DNA of 32,992 bases from an uncultured bacterium (GTDB lineage: Bacteria; Bipolaricaulota; Bipolaricaulia; UBA7950; UBA9294), in the NCBI GenBank assembly GCA_903839615.1, contig CAIMCX010000057.1:1-32992 (forward strand), in the 5' to 3' direction. A program made the translations under genes and the position numbers. Under the pieces are notes generated by a model that saw only the letters and a list, made by a program, of their open reading frames with translations, had not been told where the DNA came from and searched no databases. Below, piece by piece: positions 16,047 through 23,844 of this stretch; position 1 is the first letter of the stretch, and every line of letters begins with the position of its first letter.

Positions 16047-17785
16047 CACTCCTCCACAGAAATGCCCAATTCGGCCAACTGCTTCGGAGCCGCTGGCATC
16101 GGCGCGTCTGTCAGCGGACACATCGCGTTGGCCGTCTTGGGAAACGCGATCACGTCGCGCAAGGACGACTCACCGGCCATGATCATGGCGAGTCGGTCCA
16201 GGCCGAGCGCAAAGCCGCCGTGCGGCGGGGCGCCGTACTCGAGCGCCTGCAGGAACCATCCGAAACGGAGGTCGGCGTCCTCCGGCGTGATATGAAGACG
16301 ACGAAAGATTCGCTCTTGGAGCTCGCGCGAGTGAATCCGGATACTTCCACTGCCGAGCTCCGTGCCATTGAGGACGAGGTCGTAGGCATAGGACGGGATG
16401 TGGAGGGGATCCGATTCGATCTTGTCGTAATCCTCCGGTCGTAGCGACGTGAAGGCGTGGTGCGCGCTGGCCAGGTTTCCTTCCTCGTCGAGCTCGAACA
16501 ACGGGAAATCCGTCACCCACAGGAATCTCCATCCCGGGACGGCGAGCGATTCCTTCCGTCCGACGGCCAGCCGCAGCTCGCCGAGTGCTTTGTCAATTCC
16601 CTGCCCCGCGAGCAAGAGCAGAAGGTCGCCCTTCTCCGCTTCGAACGTGGCGATGAGGGTCGCAAGCTCCTCGCCGGACAGGAACTTGGAGATGGAAGAG
16701 ACGACGGGGTCTTCCACCTTGACCCACGACAGACCCTTGGCGCCGGCGGCGACGGCCGTGGCTTGCAGGCTGTCGAGGGTCGCTCGGGAATACCCTGAGC
16801 ACCTCTTCGCGACGATCCCGGCAACCCTGCCGCCTGAGGCGACGGCGTCGGCGAAGACGCGGAACCCGGAGCGGGAGAAGAGGGACGAGACGTCGCGGAT
16901 CTCCATCCCAAACCGCATGTCCGGCTTGTCGATTCCGAAACGGCCCATGGCGTCAGCGTGCGTCAGGCGAGGGAACGGGAGTTCCAGCTCGATCCCGAGG
17001 ACGTCTCGGAAGACGCGAGCCACGGCCCCCTCCACGAGACCGTAGATCTCGTCCGGACCATCCGGGAACGAAACCTCAAGATCGAGTTGGGTGAACTCCG
17101 GCTGGCGGTCGGCCCGAAGGTCCTCGTCGCGGAAGCACTTGACAAGCTGGAAGTACCGGTCGAGTCCTCCCACCATCAGCATCTGCTTGAACAACTGCGG
17201 CGACTGGGGTAGCGCATAAAAGGAGCCTTGATGCACGCGGCTGGGAACGAGGAAGTCACGCGCTCCTTCCGGCGTTGACTTCGTCAACACCGGCGTCTCG
17301 ACCTCCACGAAGCCCCGCTCGGAGAAGAAGTCGCGCGTCGCCCTGAAGATGCAGTGGCGCAGGCGCAGGGCCTTCTGCAGCCGGTCGCGGCGAAGGTCGA
17401 CGTACCGATAGCGAAGCCTTGTCTCCTCCGTCGCATCCGATCCATCGCCATCCACAAGGAAGGGTGGTGTCTTCGATCGGTTCTCGATTGCCATCGTTTC
17501 GACTCGCACCTCAATCTCCCCGGTCTTCATCTCCAGATTGAGATTGCCTGCGGACCGTCTCTGCACCGTTCCGTGGACGACGAGGACGTCCTCGCGGTTC
17601 AGAGTGTGAGCTGACTGGAGGTCGTCGCGGTCGTCGGCGAAGAGGAGCTGGACGAGTCCTGTGTGGTCGCGCAGGTCGACGAACGTGAGCTTTCCCAAGT
17701 CGCGCCGGCGATTTACCCACCCCGCGAGCTTCACGCTCCGACCCACGTCGGCTGCCGAGAGCTGGCCGCAATATGCAGTGCGCAT
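16043..17785 (-). CDS. aspS: Aspartyl-tRNA synthetase, bacterial type
   Basis: This class II synthetase charges tRNA-Asp. The 580 residues match the bacterial form: N-terminal OB anticodon-binding domain ('LAGWVNRRRDLGKLTFVDLRD' read in parts), motif 2 'FRDEDLRADRQPEFTQLD', the inserted GAD domain in the middle, and motif 3 'GLDRLAMI' (528-535). 'NRRRDLG' in the OB fold resembles the discriminating form (Leu instead of His at the key position), an inference from the known literature distinction. GGAGGT precedes the ATG, with a TATAAT promoter upstream. The stop runs into the DUF4129 gene, so aspS heads a long operon with the MoxR system. Confidence 0.97.
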   Translation of the reverse strand: MRTAYCGQLSAADVGRSVKLAGWVNRRRDLGKLTFVDLRDHTGLVQLLFADDRDDLQSAHTLNREDVLVVHGTVQRRSAGNLNLEMKTGEIEVRVETMAIENRSKTPPFLVDGDGSDATEETRLRYRYVDLRRDRLQKALRLRHCIFRATRDFFSERGFVEVETPVLTKSTPEGARDFLVPSRVHQGSFYALPQSPQLFKQMLMVGGLDRYFQLVKCFRDEDLRADRQPEFTQLDLEVSFPDGPDEIYGLVEGAVARVFRDVLGIELELPFPRLTHADAMGRFGIDKPDMRFGMEIRDVSSLFSRSGFRVFADAVASGGRVAGIVAKRCSGYSRATLDSLQATAVAAGAKGLSWVKVEDPVVSSISKFLSGEELATLIATFEAEKGDLLLLLAGQGIDKALGELRLAVGRKESLAVPGWRFLWVTDFPLFELDEEGNLASAHHAFTSLRPEDYDKIESDPLHIPSYAYDLVLNGTELGSGSIRIHSRELQERIFRRLHITPEDADLRFGWFLQALEYGAPPHGGFALGLDRLAMIMAGESSLRDVIAFPKTANAMCPLTDAPMPAAPKQLAELGISVEEC

Positions 17786-17817
17786 AGCGAGAGACCTCCG
17801 AAAGGTGCGATGCGCCG

Positions 17818-17845
17818 ATTATAGTGCCGCACGGGGAGGCCGCAA
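17818..17845 (-). promoter_or_regulatory. Promoter for the aspS-MoxR operon
   Basis: On the minus strand, TTGCGG (17845-17840) and a perfect TATAAT (17823-17818) are 16 bases apart, about 33 bases upstream of the aspS ATG. The -35 match is weak and the -10 is perfect. Confidence 0.6.
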
Positions 17846-17874
17846 TTGCAGCGCTGACGTGGGGTGGCGAAGAG

Positions 17875-18909
17875 CTAGGCGTCCGAGAGGGAGCCTTTGA
17901 AGAACCGGCGATCCATGTTCCTCTCCCAGTCGGTGAAATCCCCGTCTTCGCCGTCCGTGGCGATGTGTGTCTTGATCATGTTGAGCTTGGCGGAGAGGTT
18001 GTCGAAGTGGTACACGGCGACGGCTTCGGCGCTCTTTGGGACCATCGCTGCGGCGTACTCCAGCTCCCCGTGGTGCGAGATCAGGATGTGCTCAAGCAGT
18101 ACGGGCATTCTTGGGTCGGCCCACGTGAGCGCCTTAGCCTCGTCCCGGACCATGTCGCGTCCCAAGAGCAGGTGGCCGATCAGCTGGCCGGCGAAGCCGT
18201 AGCGAGGAGCGATCGGATTTTCGAACTCCTCGAGCTTCCCGATGTCGTGCAGGATCGCACCGGCGACGGCAAGGCCGCGATGCAGACGCAGGCCGGCCTG
18301 GTCTTCGGCGAAACGTGCGACGCCTTCCGCGACCTCGAGCGTGTGCTCGAGGAGGCCGCCGATGTAGGCATGGTGATTGGAGACGGCAGCGGGCAGTTCG
18401 CGGAACTCCTTCGCCGTTCGAGTGAGAAGACGAGTCGTGAGCAAACGCAGCGGTTCCGGCTCGATGGTCGCTGCGAGCGCCATGAGGCTGGCCCACATCT
18501 CGTCGAGGTTCCTCTCCGACGTCGGAACCAGGAGCGCGGGGTCGAAGCCTGGCAGCTTGCCACCGTCGCGCTCCTCCGGCGTGAGCCTACGAATCGATTC
18601 GACGATGAGCTGAAGCGCATTGCGGTACGTCTCCACTCTCGCCTGAACGGAGACGAAGTCGCCCTCATCGAACTCGCTCGCGTACCGCTGACTGGCCTCC
18701 GCCCACGCCCGAGCAGGGAGGGTGCCCGATCGGTCGGCGAGGATGAGCTCGAGGTACGGATCTCCGGTCCGAGTCGAGCGCTGAGCCTTCTTCTTGACGA
18801 GGAAGCACTGTCCAACGCGGGTTCCTTCGCGAAGGTCGGAGATCGGCACATGAAGGAGGGAGTAGGGTACCTCTCCCCGGAGTCGATCCATCAGCCGTTC
18901 CTGCGACAT
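17875..18909 (-). CDS. YhaM-like 3'-5' exoribonuclease (OB fold plus HD domain)
   Basis: The start chosen is the ATG at 18909, 4 bases after AAAGGA, not the ORF-track ATG at 18966. This gives 344 residues, near the 314 of Bacillus YhaM. An N-terminal OB fold (about 20-108, 'REGTRVGQCFLVKKK', 'YLELILADRSGTLPARAW') would bind nucleic acid. The HD phosphohydrolase domain carries 'HHAYIGGLLEHTLEVA' (His189), 'HDIGK' (221-225), 'ISHHGE' (His279, His280) and a later Asp303. In Firmicutes YhaM is a Mn-dependent 3'-5' nuclease acting in RNA turnover; the same role here is inferred from domain order. It lies downstream of the NosD-like gene on the same strand. Confidence 0.85.
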   Translation of the reverse strand: MSQERLMDRLRGEVPYSLLHVPISDLREGTRVGQCFLVKKKAQRSTRTGDPYLELILADRSGTLPARAWAEASQRYASEFDEGDFVSVQARVETYRNALQLIVESIRRLTPEERDGGKLPGFDPALLVPTSERNLDEMWASLMALAATIEPEPLRLLTTRLLTRTAKEFRELPAAVSNHHAYIGGLLEHTLEVAEGVARFAEDQAGLRLHRGLAVAGAILHDIGKLEEFENPIAPRYGFAGQLIGHLLLGRDMVRDEAKALTWADPRMPVLLEHILISHHGELEYAAAMVPKSAEAVAVYHFDNLSAKLNMIKTHIATDGEDGDFTDWERNMDRRFFKGSLSDA

Positions 18910-19022
18910 GCCGTCCTTTCTTTGGGCGGATCTCGCAACGCTCTCGCGTTCCGCCTCAACGCTCATCGAGTCCGGGACTGCCCTGCCATCGAAGCTACGC
19001 CCAGTCCGTAGTGGAGTGTCTC

Positions 19023-19841
19023 CTAGCTTCCGCAGGTCGCCGGTGCCGGGGTCGGGACCAACGGATGCGACACGAGAGGCAGCGAGTCCTGATCGCCGTT
19101 CTCGTTGATCTCATACGGCGTGTCGCGAATCCCGTCGTGGTTGGCGTCTACCGCGGTGAAGCTGCCCCAGTAGTTGCCACTCGTAGCGTCATTCCAGTAG
19201 TTCCGCTCGTCGGAGAAAGCGTTGTGGATGTTGTCGACGAACGCGTTGCGGAGGATGGAGTTGGCCGTCGACCCGAGGTTCAGGTAAGCGCCCATCGAGG
19301 AGCCGGCGATGAGGTTGTCCCAAATGTCGTTCTTGTCAGAGGAGTCGAGCCACAGGGCGGTGTCGTTCCTCTCGAAGGTGCAGTTCAAGACCTGATTCTC
19401 ATCGGAGAAGAAGAAGTGGGCCCCGTCCGTGTTCTTCTCGAAGGTGCACCCGGAGATTCGGATGTAGGCCGCGAAGTTGAGAGTGATCCCGGCCCAGTCT
19501 GCCTCGAAGGTAGAGTCCTCGATGCTTGCGTTTCGCACGTAACTGAGGGCAATCGCGGCCGTTTCCGCGCCGGAGATCTCCACGTCACGGATCACGAAGG
19601 GACGAGTGGTGCCATGGACGTAGATTCCGTACCGGTTATCTCCTGCATCGATGGACCACCCCTGGATCATGTACGGGTCCTCGAACGTCCCGCTGCCCGA
19701 GCAGACCCCGTTGTCGGCCGTGAACTCGTAGTCGCTGCCGATCGCGATGACTGCGTGGGCGACTCGGTCGCTTGCCGCGGCGAACAAGGTCAGAGAAAGG
19801 ACAAAGACCAGGGTGCAGAAGAACAGTGCACCATGTTTCAT
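19023..19841 (-). CDS. Secreted NosD-like right-handed beta-helix protein
   Basis: The 272-residue protein has a signal peptide ('ALFFCTLVFVLSLTLFAAAS') cut near residue 24. It then reads as parallel beta-helix turns of about 23 residues: 'DNRYGIYVHGT', 'NASIEDSTFE', 'AYIRISGCTFEKNT', 'NQVLNCTFERNDTALWLDSS', 'NSILRNAFVDN'. The segment 'NYWNDATSGNYWGSF' followed by 'DANHDGIRDTPYEI' is typical of NosD/CASH-type proteins. The C-terminus is 'DSLPLVSHPL' plus a Pro/Ala tail ending in Cys-Gly-Ser. True NosD serves nitrous-oxide reductase, but no nos genes are present, so a surface or carbohydrate-related role is equally possible. AAAGGAG precedes the ATG at 9 bases. Confidence 0.85.
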   Translation of the reverse strand: MKHGALFFCTLVFVLSLTLFAAASDRVAHAVIAIGSDYEFTADNGVCSGSGTFEDPYMIQGWSIDAGDNRYGIYVHGTTRPFVIRDVEISGAETAAIALSYVRNASIEDSTFEADWAGITLNFAAYIRISGCTFEKNTDGAHFFFSDENQVLNCTFERNDTALWLDSSDKNDIWDNLIAGSSMGAYLNLGSTANSILRNAFVDNIHNAFSDERNYWNDATSGNYWGSFTAVDANHDGIRDTPYEINENGDQDSLPLVSHPLVPTPAPATCGS

Positions 19842-19885
19842 AGCTCACCACTCCTTTTGGCATTCCGTGCCGGGCGCGTGCATCC

Positions 19886-19914
19886 ATGATACACGCTCGA
19901 ACGTGTCTGGTGAA
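19886..19914 (-). promoter_or_regulatory. Promoter with palindromic operator for the NosD-like gene
   Basis: On the minus strand, TTCACC (19914-19909) and TATCAT (19891-19886) are 17 bases apart. The spacer contains ACACGTTCGAGCGTGT (19891-19906), a 16-bp palindrome with a single mismatched base pair. It is placed where a repressor would block the promoter. Confidence 0.45.
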
Positions 19915-19948
19915 GCCAATCGTGCGCTCGAGATGCGACGCAGTTCCC

Positions 19949-20782
19949 TCAGATAGACGTCCGCCTGCGCACCAGGTCGAGGAGCCCGATGCGCACGTCG
20001 CGGTGGCGGAAGAAGACGGCGAGCGCCATGCCGGCGGCGAAGCCCCCGATGTGAGCGAACCATGCGACTCCGCTCCCGGCGCCGAGGGACGTCGCGCTGC
20101 TGATAACCTGGAGGAGAATCCAGATCCCCAGCACGACCACGGCCGGGATGGAGATGAGGCGGATGAAGAAGAAGATCGGGATGACGGTCAGGATCCGCGA
20201 CGTCGGGAAGAGCATGAAGTAGGCGCCGAGCACCCCGGCGATCGCGCCGGACGCACCGATCTGCGGAATGGTCGAGTGAGGGCTCAAGGCCATCTGGGCC
20301 AGTCCTGCCGCGATGCCACACAAGAGGTAGAAGGCGATGAATCGGCCCCGGCCCATCGCGCCTTCCACGTTGTCGCCGAAGACCCAGAGGTAAAGCATGT
20401 TGCCAAGGACATGCAGCAGGCTGCCGTGCAGAAACATGGACGTGATCAAGGTGAGCCAGATCGGGATCGTGATCGTGGGCGGCAGATCGTGGCCGGAGGT
20501 GAACTCCGCCGGAACGAGGCCGTACTGCAACGTGAATGCATCCCCCGCCGGGACGGCGAGGTTGGCAGCGCCCGACGTTGCCTGGAGGTAGTTCGTGTAC
20601 GCAGGGGGGACGGCCACGGGTGGGGTGAGTCCGCTCTCCGCCCACGGGCGAAGATCGAGCAAGACGGCCGGGCGGGTCGCAAGATACCCCTGATAGAGGA
20701 AGACAAGGAGGTTGAGCACGATGAGAGTCACCGTCACGGCAGGGAAGCGTTGGCTGCGCATCGCGTCGCGAATCGGAATCAT
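19949..20782 (-). CDS. Rhomboid-family intramembrane serine protease
   Basis: The 277-residue protein has the six-helix rhomboid core after a first helix (about 16-34) and a long periplasmic insert (about 35-105). Conserved features are 'SMFLHGSLLHVLGNMLYLW' with Asn128, 'FGDNVEGAMG', the catalytic serine in 'IGASGAIAGVLGAY' (Ser178) and the catalytic histidine in 'AHIGGFAAG' (His244). Rhomboids cut transmembrane substrates within the membrane; the substrate here is unknown. There is no Shine-Dalgarno. A -10-like TACCAT lies only 6 bases before the ATG, so the message may be leaderless. Confidence 0.93.
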   Translation of the reverse strand: MIPIRDAMRSQRFPAVTVTLIVLNLLVFLYQGYLATRPAVLLDLRPWAESGLTPPVAVPPAYTNYLQATSGAANLAVPAGDAFTLQYGLVPAEFTSGHDLPPTITIPIWLTLITSMFLHGSLLHVLGNMLYLWVFGDNVEGAMGRGRFIAFYLLCGIAAGLAQMALSPHSTIPQIGASGAIAGVLGAYFMLFPTSRILTVIPIFFFIRLISIPAVVVLGIWILLQVISSATSLGAGSGVAWFAHIGGFAAGMALAVFFRHRDVRIGLLDLVRRRTSI

Positions 20783-20788
20783 GAGAAA

Positions 20789-20817
20789 ATGGTAGCGATG
20801 GCGCTTCGGGCCGGCAA
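20789..20817 (-). promoter_or_regulatory. Candidate leaderless promoter for the rhomboid gene
   Basis: On the minus strand, TTGCCG (20817-20812) and TACCAT (20794-20789) are 17 bases apart. The -10 ends six bases before the ATG, which puts the predicted start of transcription at the start codon. This agrees with the missing ribosome site. Confidence 0.45.
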
Positions 20818-20821
20818 ACGA

Positions 20822-20849
20822 TTGACCCTGTCTCTCTACGCACTACACT
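20822..20849 (+). promoter_or_regulatory. Promoter for the M42 peptidase operon
   Basis: TTGACC (20822-20827) and TACACT (20844-20849) are 16 bases apart. The -35 lies five bases from the -35 of the divergent rhomboid promoter, so the two are back to back and could share a regulator. Confidence 0.5.
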
Positions 20850-20872
20850 GTGTACCGTCGCAAGGAGGTTTC

Positions 20873-21904
20873 ATGGAGCTGTTGAAGAGGCTGACAGAGG
20901 CCACGGGTGTCCCCGGCTATGAGGGGCCGATTCGCCGCGTCATCATCGAAGCGCTTGCCGGTCATGTCGATTCCGTGGACGTGGATCTCCTCGGCAACGT
21001 GATTGCGCACAAAGAGGGCAAGGGTCCGGTGGTCGCCGTCGCGGGGCACATGGACGAGATCGGCTTCCTCGCGTCGCACATCGAGGAGAAGTCCGGCTTC
21101 TTGCGCGTGCAGCCGCTCGGCGGTTTCGACCCCGTGACGCTCGTGGCACAGCGCGTCATCGTGCACGCGCAGGGAGGCGAACTCATTGGCTGCATTGGGC
21201 GAAAGCCGATTCACATCCTCACGGATGAGGAGAAGAAGAAGCCCGTCGAGATGAGCGACCTGTTCGTCGACCTGGGCCTGCCCGGCGACGACGTGGCGAA
21301 GCTCGTGGCGCTCGGCGATGTTGTGACCCTGAGGCAGGACTTCGTGGCCTACGGCGACGTGGTCTCCGGGAAGGCCATTGACGACCGGGTCGGCGTCTAC
21401 GTGGCGCTGGAGGCGATGAAGCGCGCGAAAAAGGTTGCCTGCGATCTCTACTTCGTGGCGACGACCCAAGAAGAGGTCGGCGTCCGCGGGGCGACGGTCG
21501 CCGGCTATCGGATCAACCCCCAGATGTCGATTGCACTCGACGTGTGTATCGCCGCCGACACGCCTGGGGTTCCGGATCGGGACCAGGTATCGCAAATGCG
21601 GAAGGGCGTCGCTCTGTCACTCAAGGATGCGCGATCGATTTCTCACCCGGGCCTTGTCCGCGCGTTCCGCGACCTGGCCGAGAAGAAGAAGATCCCGTAC
21701 CAGGTCACGCTGGCAACGCGAGGCGGGACGGACGCGGGTGCGATGCAACTGGCGCGCGATGGATCGGCGGCCATCACGTTGTCGATTCCGACTCGCTATG
21801 TGCACTCGGTCGTCGAGACGGTCCACGTTGCCGACATCGAGGCCGCAATCGCTTTGTTGGCCGCATTCCTTGAGACGGCCGACAAGGTGGATCTGTCAGG
21901 ATGA
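20873..21904 (+). CDS. M42-family glutamyl/deblocking aminopeptidase
   Basis: The ORF-track frame starts at 19886, but its first 330 codons are antisense to the rhomboid gene. The true start is the ATG at 20873 behind AAGGAGGT, giving 343 residues, which is normal for M42. These are cytoplasmic, dinuclear-metal aminopeptidases that form tetrahedral 12-mers. The metal and catalytic residues are visible: His59 in 'GHMDEIGF', Asp170 in 'AIDDRVG', Glu200-Glu201 in 'TTQEEVGVRGA', Asp223 in 'ALDVCIAADTPG' and His311 in 'TRYVHS'. The stop overlaps the next start (ATGA), so translation is coupled to the amidohydrolase. Confidence 0.93.
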   Translation: MELLKRLTEATGVPGYEGPIRRVIIEALAGHVDSVDVDLLGNVIAHKEGKGPVVAVAGHMDEIGFLASHIEEKSGFLRVQPLGGFDPVTLVAQRVIVHAQGGELIGCIGRKPIHILTDEEKKKPVEMSDLFVDLGLPGDDVAKLVALGDVVTLRQDFVAYGDVVSGKAIDDRVGVYVALEAMKRAKKVACDLYFVATTQEEVGVRGATVAGYRINPQMSIALDVCIAADTPGVPDRDQVSQMRKGVALSLKDARSISHPGLVRAFRDLAEKKKIPYQVTLATRGGTDAGAMQLARDGSAAITLSIPTRYVHSVVETVHVADIEAAIALLAAFLETADKVDLSG

Positions 21905-23262
21905 CGCGCCGCACGCTGTTTAGGGACTTCGACGTGGTCGTGACCATGGATGCCGCCGGGCGGGAGATCCCCGGTGGCTTCGTTTTGGTCGAGGGAAACC
22001 ACGTCGTCCGCGTGGGAGAGGATCCGGACGGCATTCGGGCCGACGAGGTCGTCGAGGGCAAAGGGAAGGTTCTGCTCCCCGGATTCGTCAACACACATCA
22101 CCATCTGTACCAGTCGCTCTTCCGCTGCGTCCCGGGAGCGGCGAATGCCGAGCTGTTCGACTGGCTTGTCTTCTTGTACAAGCGTTGGGGACGGATCGAC
22201 GAGGATGCGGCACGCGTATCGTCGGCCGTGGCGACGAGCGAGCTCCTGCTGTCCGGAGCCACAACGACGAGCGACCACTGCTACCTCTTCCCGCGCGGGG
22301 GCGGGGCGATTCTCGATGCCGACATCGAGGGGGCACGAATCTCGGGGATTCGGTTCCACCCGTGTCGCGGATCGATGTCGCTGTCGGAGAAGGACGGTGG
22401 CCTGCCACCGGATCTTGTTGTGCAGAGCGAGACGGAGATTCTCGCGGACTGCCGTCGGGTCATCGAGCAGTACCACGATTCCGCGCCCTTGTCGATGTTG
22501 CGCATCGCGCTCGCCCCCTGTTCTCCCTTCTCCGTCACAGCGAGCCTGATGCGCGAGTCGATCGATCTAGCGGAGGAATATGGGGTGCTGTTGCACACAC
22601 ACCTTGCCGAGACGCGCGACGAAGAAGCCTACTGCATGGAGCGTTTCGGGCGTCGGCCGGTCGACCTCATGGAGGACTTGGGCTGGCTGCGCGATGACGT
22701 CTGGTTTGCCCACCTCGTCGTTCTGAGTGATGCAGACATCGCCAAGCTGGGACAAGCGCGAGTGGGAATGGCGCACTGCCCGAGTTCCAACATGGCGCTT
22801 GGGTCGGGTATCGCCCGCGTGAGCGACATGCTCGAATCGGGCGTCCGCGTCGGCCTTGCCGTCGACGGGTCGGCCAGCAACGACACCTCGAACATGATCC
22901 GCGAAGTGCGACAGACTCTGCTCCTGCAACGCGTGCGCTACGGAGCAAGTGCGCTATCGGCTCGGCAGGCACTGCGAATGGCCACGATGGGAGGCGCGTC
23001 GGTGTTGCGCCGAGATGACGAGCTGGGGTCGCTCGAACCCGGGAAGGCGGCCGATCTGATCGCGTTCGACATGTCCGACATCGCGTTCGCCGGCGCTGTT
23101 GCCGATCCTGTGGCTGCGCTCGTTCATTGCGCTGCGGACCGCGTCTCGCTGTCCATGGTCAACGGAGAGTGGCGCGTGCGGGACGGGCATCTTGTCTGCG
23201 AAGACATCGAGGACCTGGTTGCAGAGCACAACGGCATCGCACGGCGACTGGTCGCGCCATGA
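21901..23262 (+). CDS. Amidohydrolase, 8-oxoguanine deaminase / TrzN-AtzB type
   Basis: The 453-residue protein belongs to the amidohydrolase superfamily of aminopurine and s-triazine deaminases. Metal ligands are seen in 'GFVNTHHHLYQSLFR' (His66 and His68), 'LHTHLAETRDEE' (His234), 'FAHLV' (His271) and 'VDGSASND' (Asp322). 'NTHHHLYQ' together with 'AHCPSSNMALGSG' is typical of enzymes annotated as 8-oxoguanine deaminase, which converts 8-oxoguanine to urate plus ammonia. Related members act on hydroxyatrazine or other aminated heterocycles, so the substrate is inferred. It sits between an aminopeptidase and a MoaD-like gene with four-base overlaps on both sides. Confidence 0.85.
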   Translation: MTRRTLFRDFDVVVTMDAAGREIPGGFVLVEGNHVVRVGEDPDGIRADEVVEGKGKVLLPGFVNTHHHLYQSLFRCVPGAANAELFDWLVFLYKRWGRIDEDAARVSSAVATSELLLSGATTTSDHCYLFPRGGGAILDADIEGARISGIRFHPCRGSMSLSEKDGGLPPDLVVQSETEILADCRRVIEQYHDSAPLSMLRIALAPCSPFSVTASLMRESIDLAEEYGVLLHTHLAETRDEEAYCMERFGRRPVDLMEDLGWLRDDVWFAHLVVLSDADIAKLGQARVGMAHCPSSNMALGSGIARVSDMLESGVRVGLAVDGSASNDTSNMIREVRQTLLLQRVRYGASALSARQALRMATMGGASVLRRDDELGSLEPGKAADLIAFDMSDIAFAGAVADPVAALVHCAADRVSLSMVNGEWRVRDGHLVCEDIEDLVAEHNGIARRLVAP

Positions 23263-23543
23263 TGTGCATTCACGTGGAGATTGGCTTCTCCTTCAAATGG
23301 GAGTTGTCCGACGACTATCGCGAACTCGCGCTTCCCGACGAAGCGGACATCGGGCTCGCCCTTCGGACGCTGGCTGAGCATTTCCCCGCAGTTCAATCGC
23401 GTCTCTTTGCCGGGAGCGGAGAAGTCAGGCGCGATGTCGGCGTCCTTGTGAACGGAGGGAATGCGTTGCGGCGAGACGGCTTGCGCACACGCCTTTCGGA
23501 CGGCGATCGGCTCACGCTGCTTCCCCCGGTCGGCGGAGGGTGA
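23259..23543 (+). CDS. MoaD/ThiS-like sulfur-carrier protein
   Basis: The start is the ATG at 23259, overlapping the amidohydrolase stop (ATGA). The ORF-track start at 23127 is inside the previous gene. The 94 residues form a beta-grasp pattern: 'VLVNGGNALRRDGLRTRLSDGDRLTLLPPV' (read in parts) is the usual 'VNG...L.DGDEV.LLPPV' tail. The protein ends in Gly-Gly-Gly, so the terminal diglycine needed for adenylation and thiocarboxylate formation is present. MoaD donates sulfur for molybdopterin and ThiS for thiazole. With no moaE, moeB or thi gene nearby, the pathway is open. Confidence 0.88.
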   Translation: MMCIHVEIGFSFKWELSDDYRELALPDEADIGLALRTLAEHFPAVQSRLFAGSGEVRRDVGVLVNGGNALRRDGLRTRLSDGDRLTLLPPVGGG

Positions 23544-23554
23544 TGCCGAACCGA

Positions 23555-23725
23555 CGGGCTGCTCACACGGCGGATCGTGAGCAGCTGGGGCCGTCCACCC
23601 GACGGATGGGGGACGGCGGGCACCTCGCGTAGTGGGGCGCGGGCTGCTCACAGAGCAGGATTGTGAGCGGCTGGAGCCGTCCACCCGACGGATGGCGGAC
23701 GGCGGGCACCTCGCGTAGCGGGGCG
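23555..23725 (+). repeat. Two tandem copies of an ~85-bp hairpin-bearing unit
   Basis: Unit 1 (23555-23639, 85 bp) and unit 2 (23640-23725, 86 bp) are highly similar, and a few bases of a third copy follow (CGGGCT at 23726). Each unit carries two inverted repeats. The first is GCTGCTCAC...GTGAGCAGC in unit 1 and GCTGCTCAC...GTGAGCGGC in unit 2, where the change keeps a U-G pair. The second is CCGTCC...GGACGG in both. Most differences fall in the loops or at an unpaired stem position. The arrangement recalls REP/BIME elements between convergent genes. Confidence 0.8.
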
Positions 23726-23807
23726 CGGGCTACACGCACGGCGACTTGCGGGCAGCCGGGCTCTGGCAGGGCGGGGTTGGACAGCGGAGCGTTGGGTCAG
23801 AAAGGGA

Positions 23808-23835
23808 ATCGGGGAGTCCCGGAGGGCTCCCCGAT
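23808..23835 (-). terminator. Strong hairpin, possible terminator of the minus-strand operon
   Basis: ATCGGGGAG...CTCCCCGAT is a perfect 9-bp inverted repeat with an extra CCC/GGG inner stem. Read on the minus strand, it is followed by TCCCTTTCTG, a weak T-rich tail. It lies about 250 bases after the thioesterase stop. Confidence 0.4.
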
Positions 23836-23844
23836 CGGTGTGGT

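Noticed and set aside
14703-16295. 530-codon plus-strand ORF across the DUF4129/aspS region
   Set aside because: It is antisense to several genes with clear families and has a low-complexity Arg/Glu-rich composition.
19023-19841. True NosD of a nitrous-oxide reductase cluster
   Set aside because: No nosZ, nosF or nosY genes are nearby; the beta-helix repeat alone is shared by many secreted proteins.
19886-20872. 330-codon N-terminal extension of the M42 peptidase frame
   Set aside because: It is antisense to the rhomboid gene, has Asp/Arg/Glu-rich low complexity, and a perfect ribosome site and family start lie at 20873.
23555-23725. CRISPR array
   Set aside because: There are only two adjacent 85-bp units without spacers, the hairpins are internal to each unit, and no cas gene is present.
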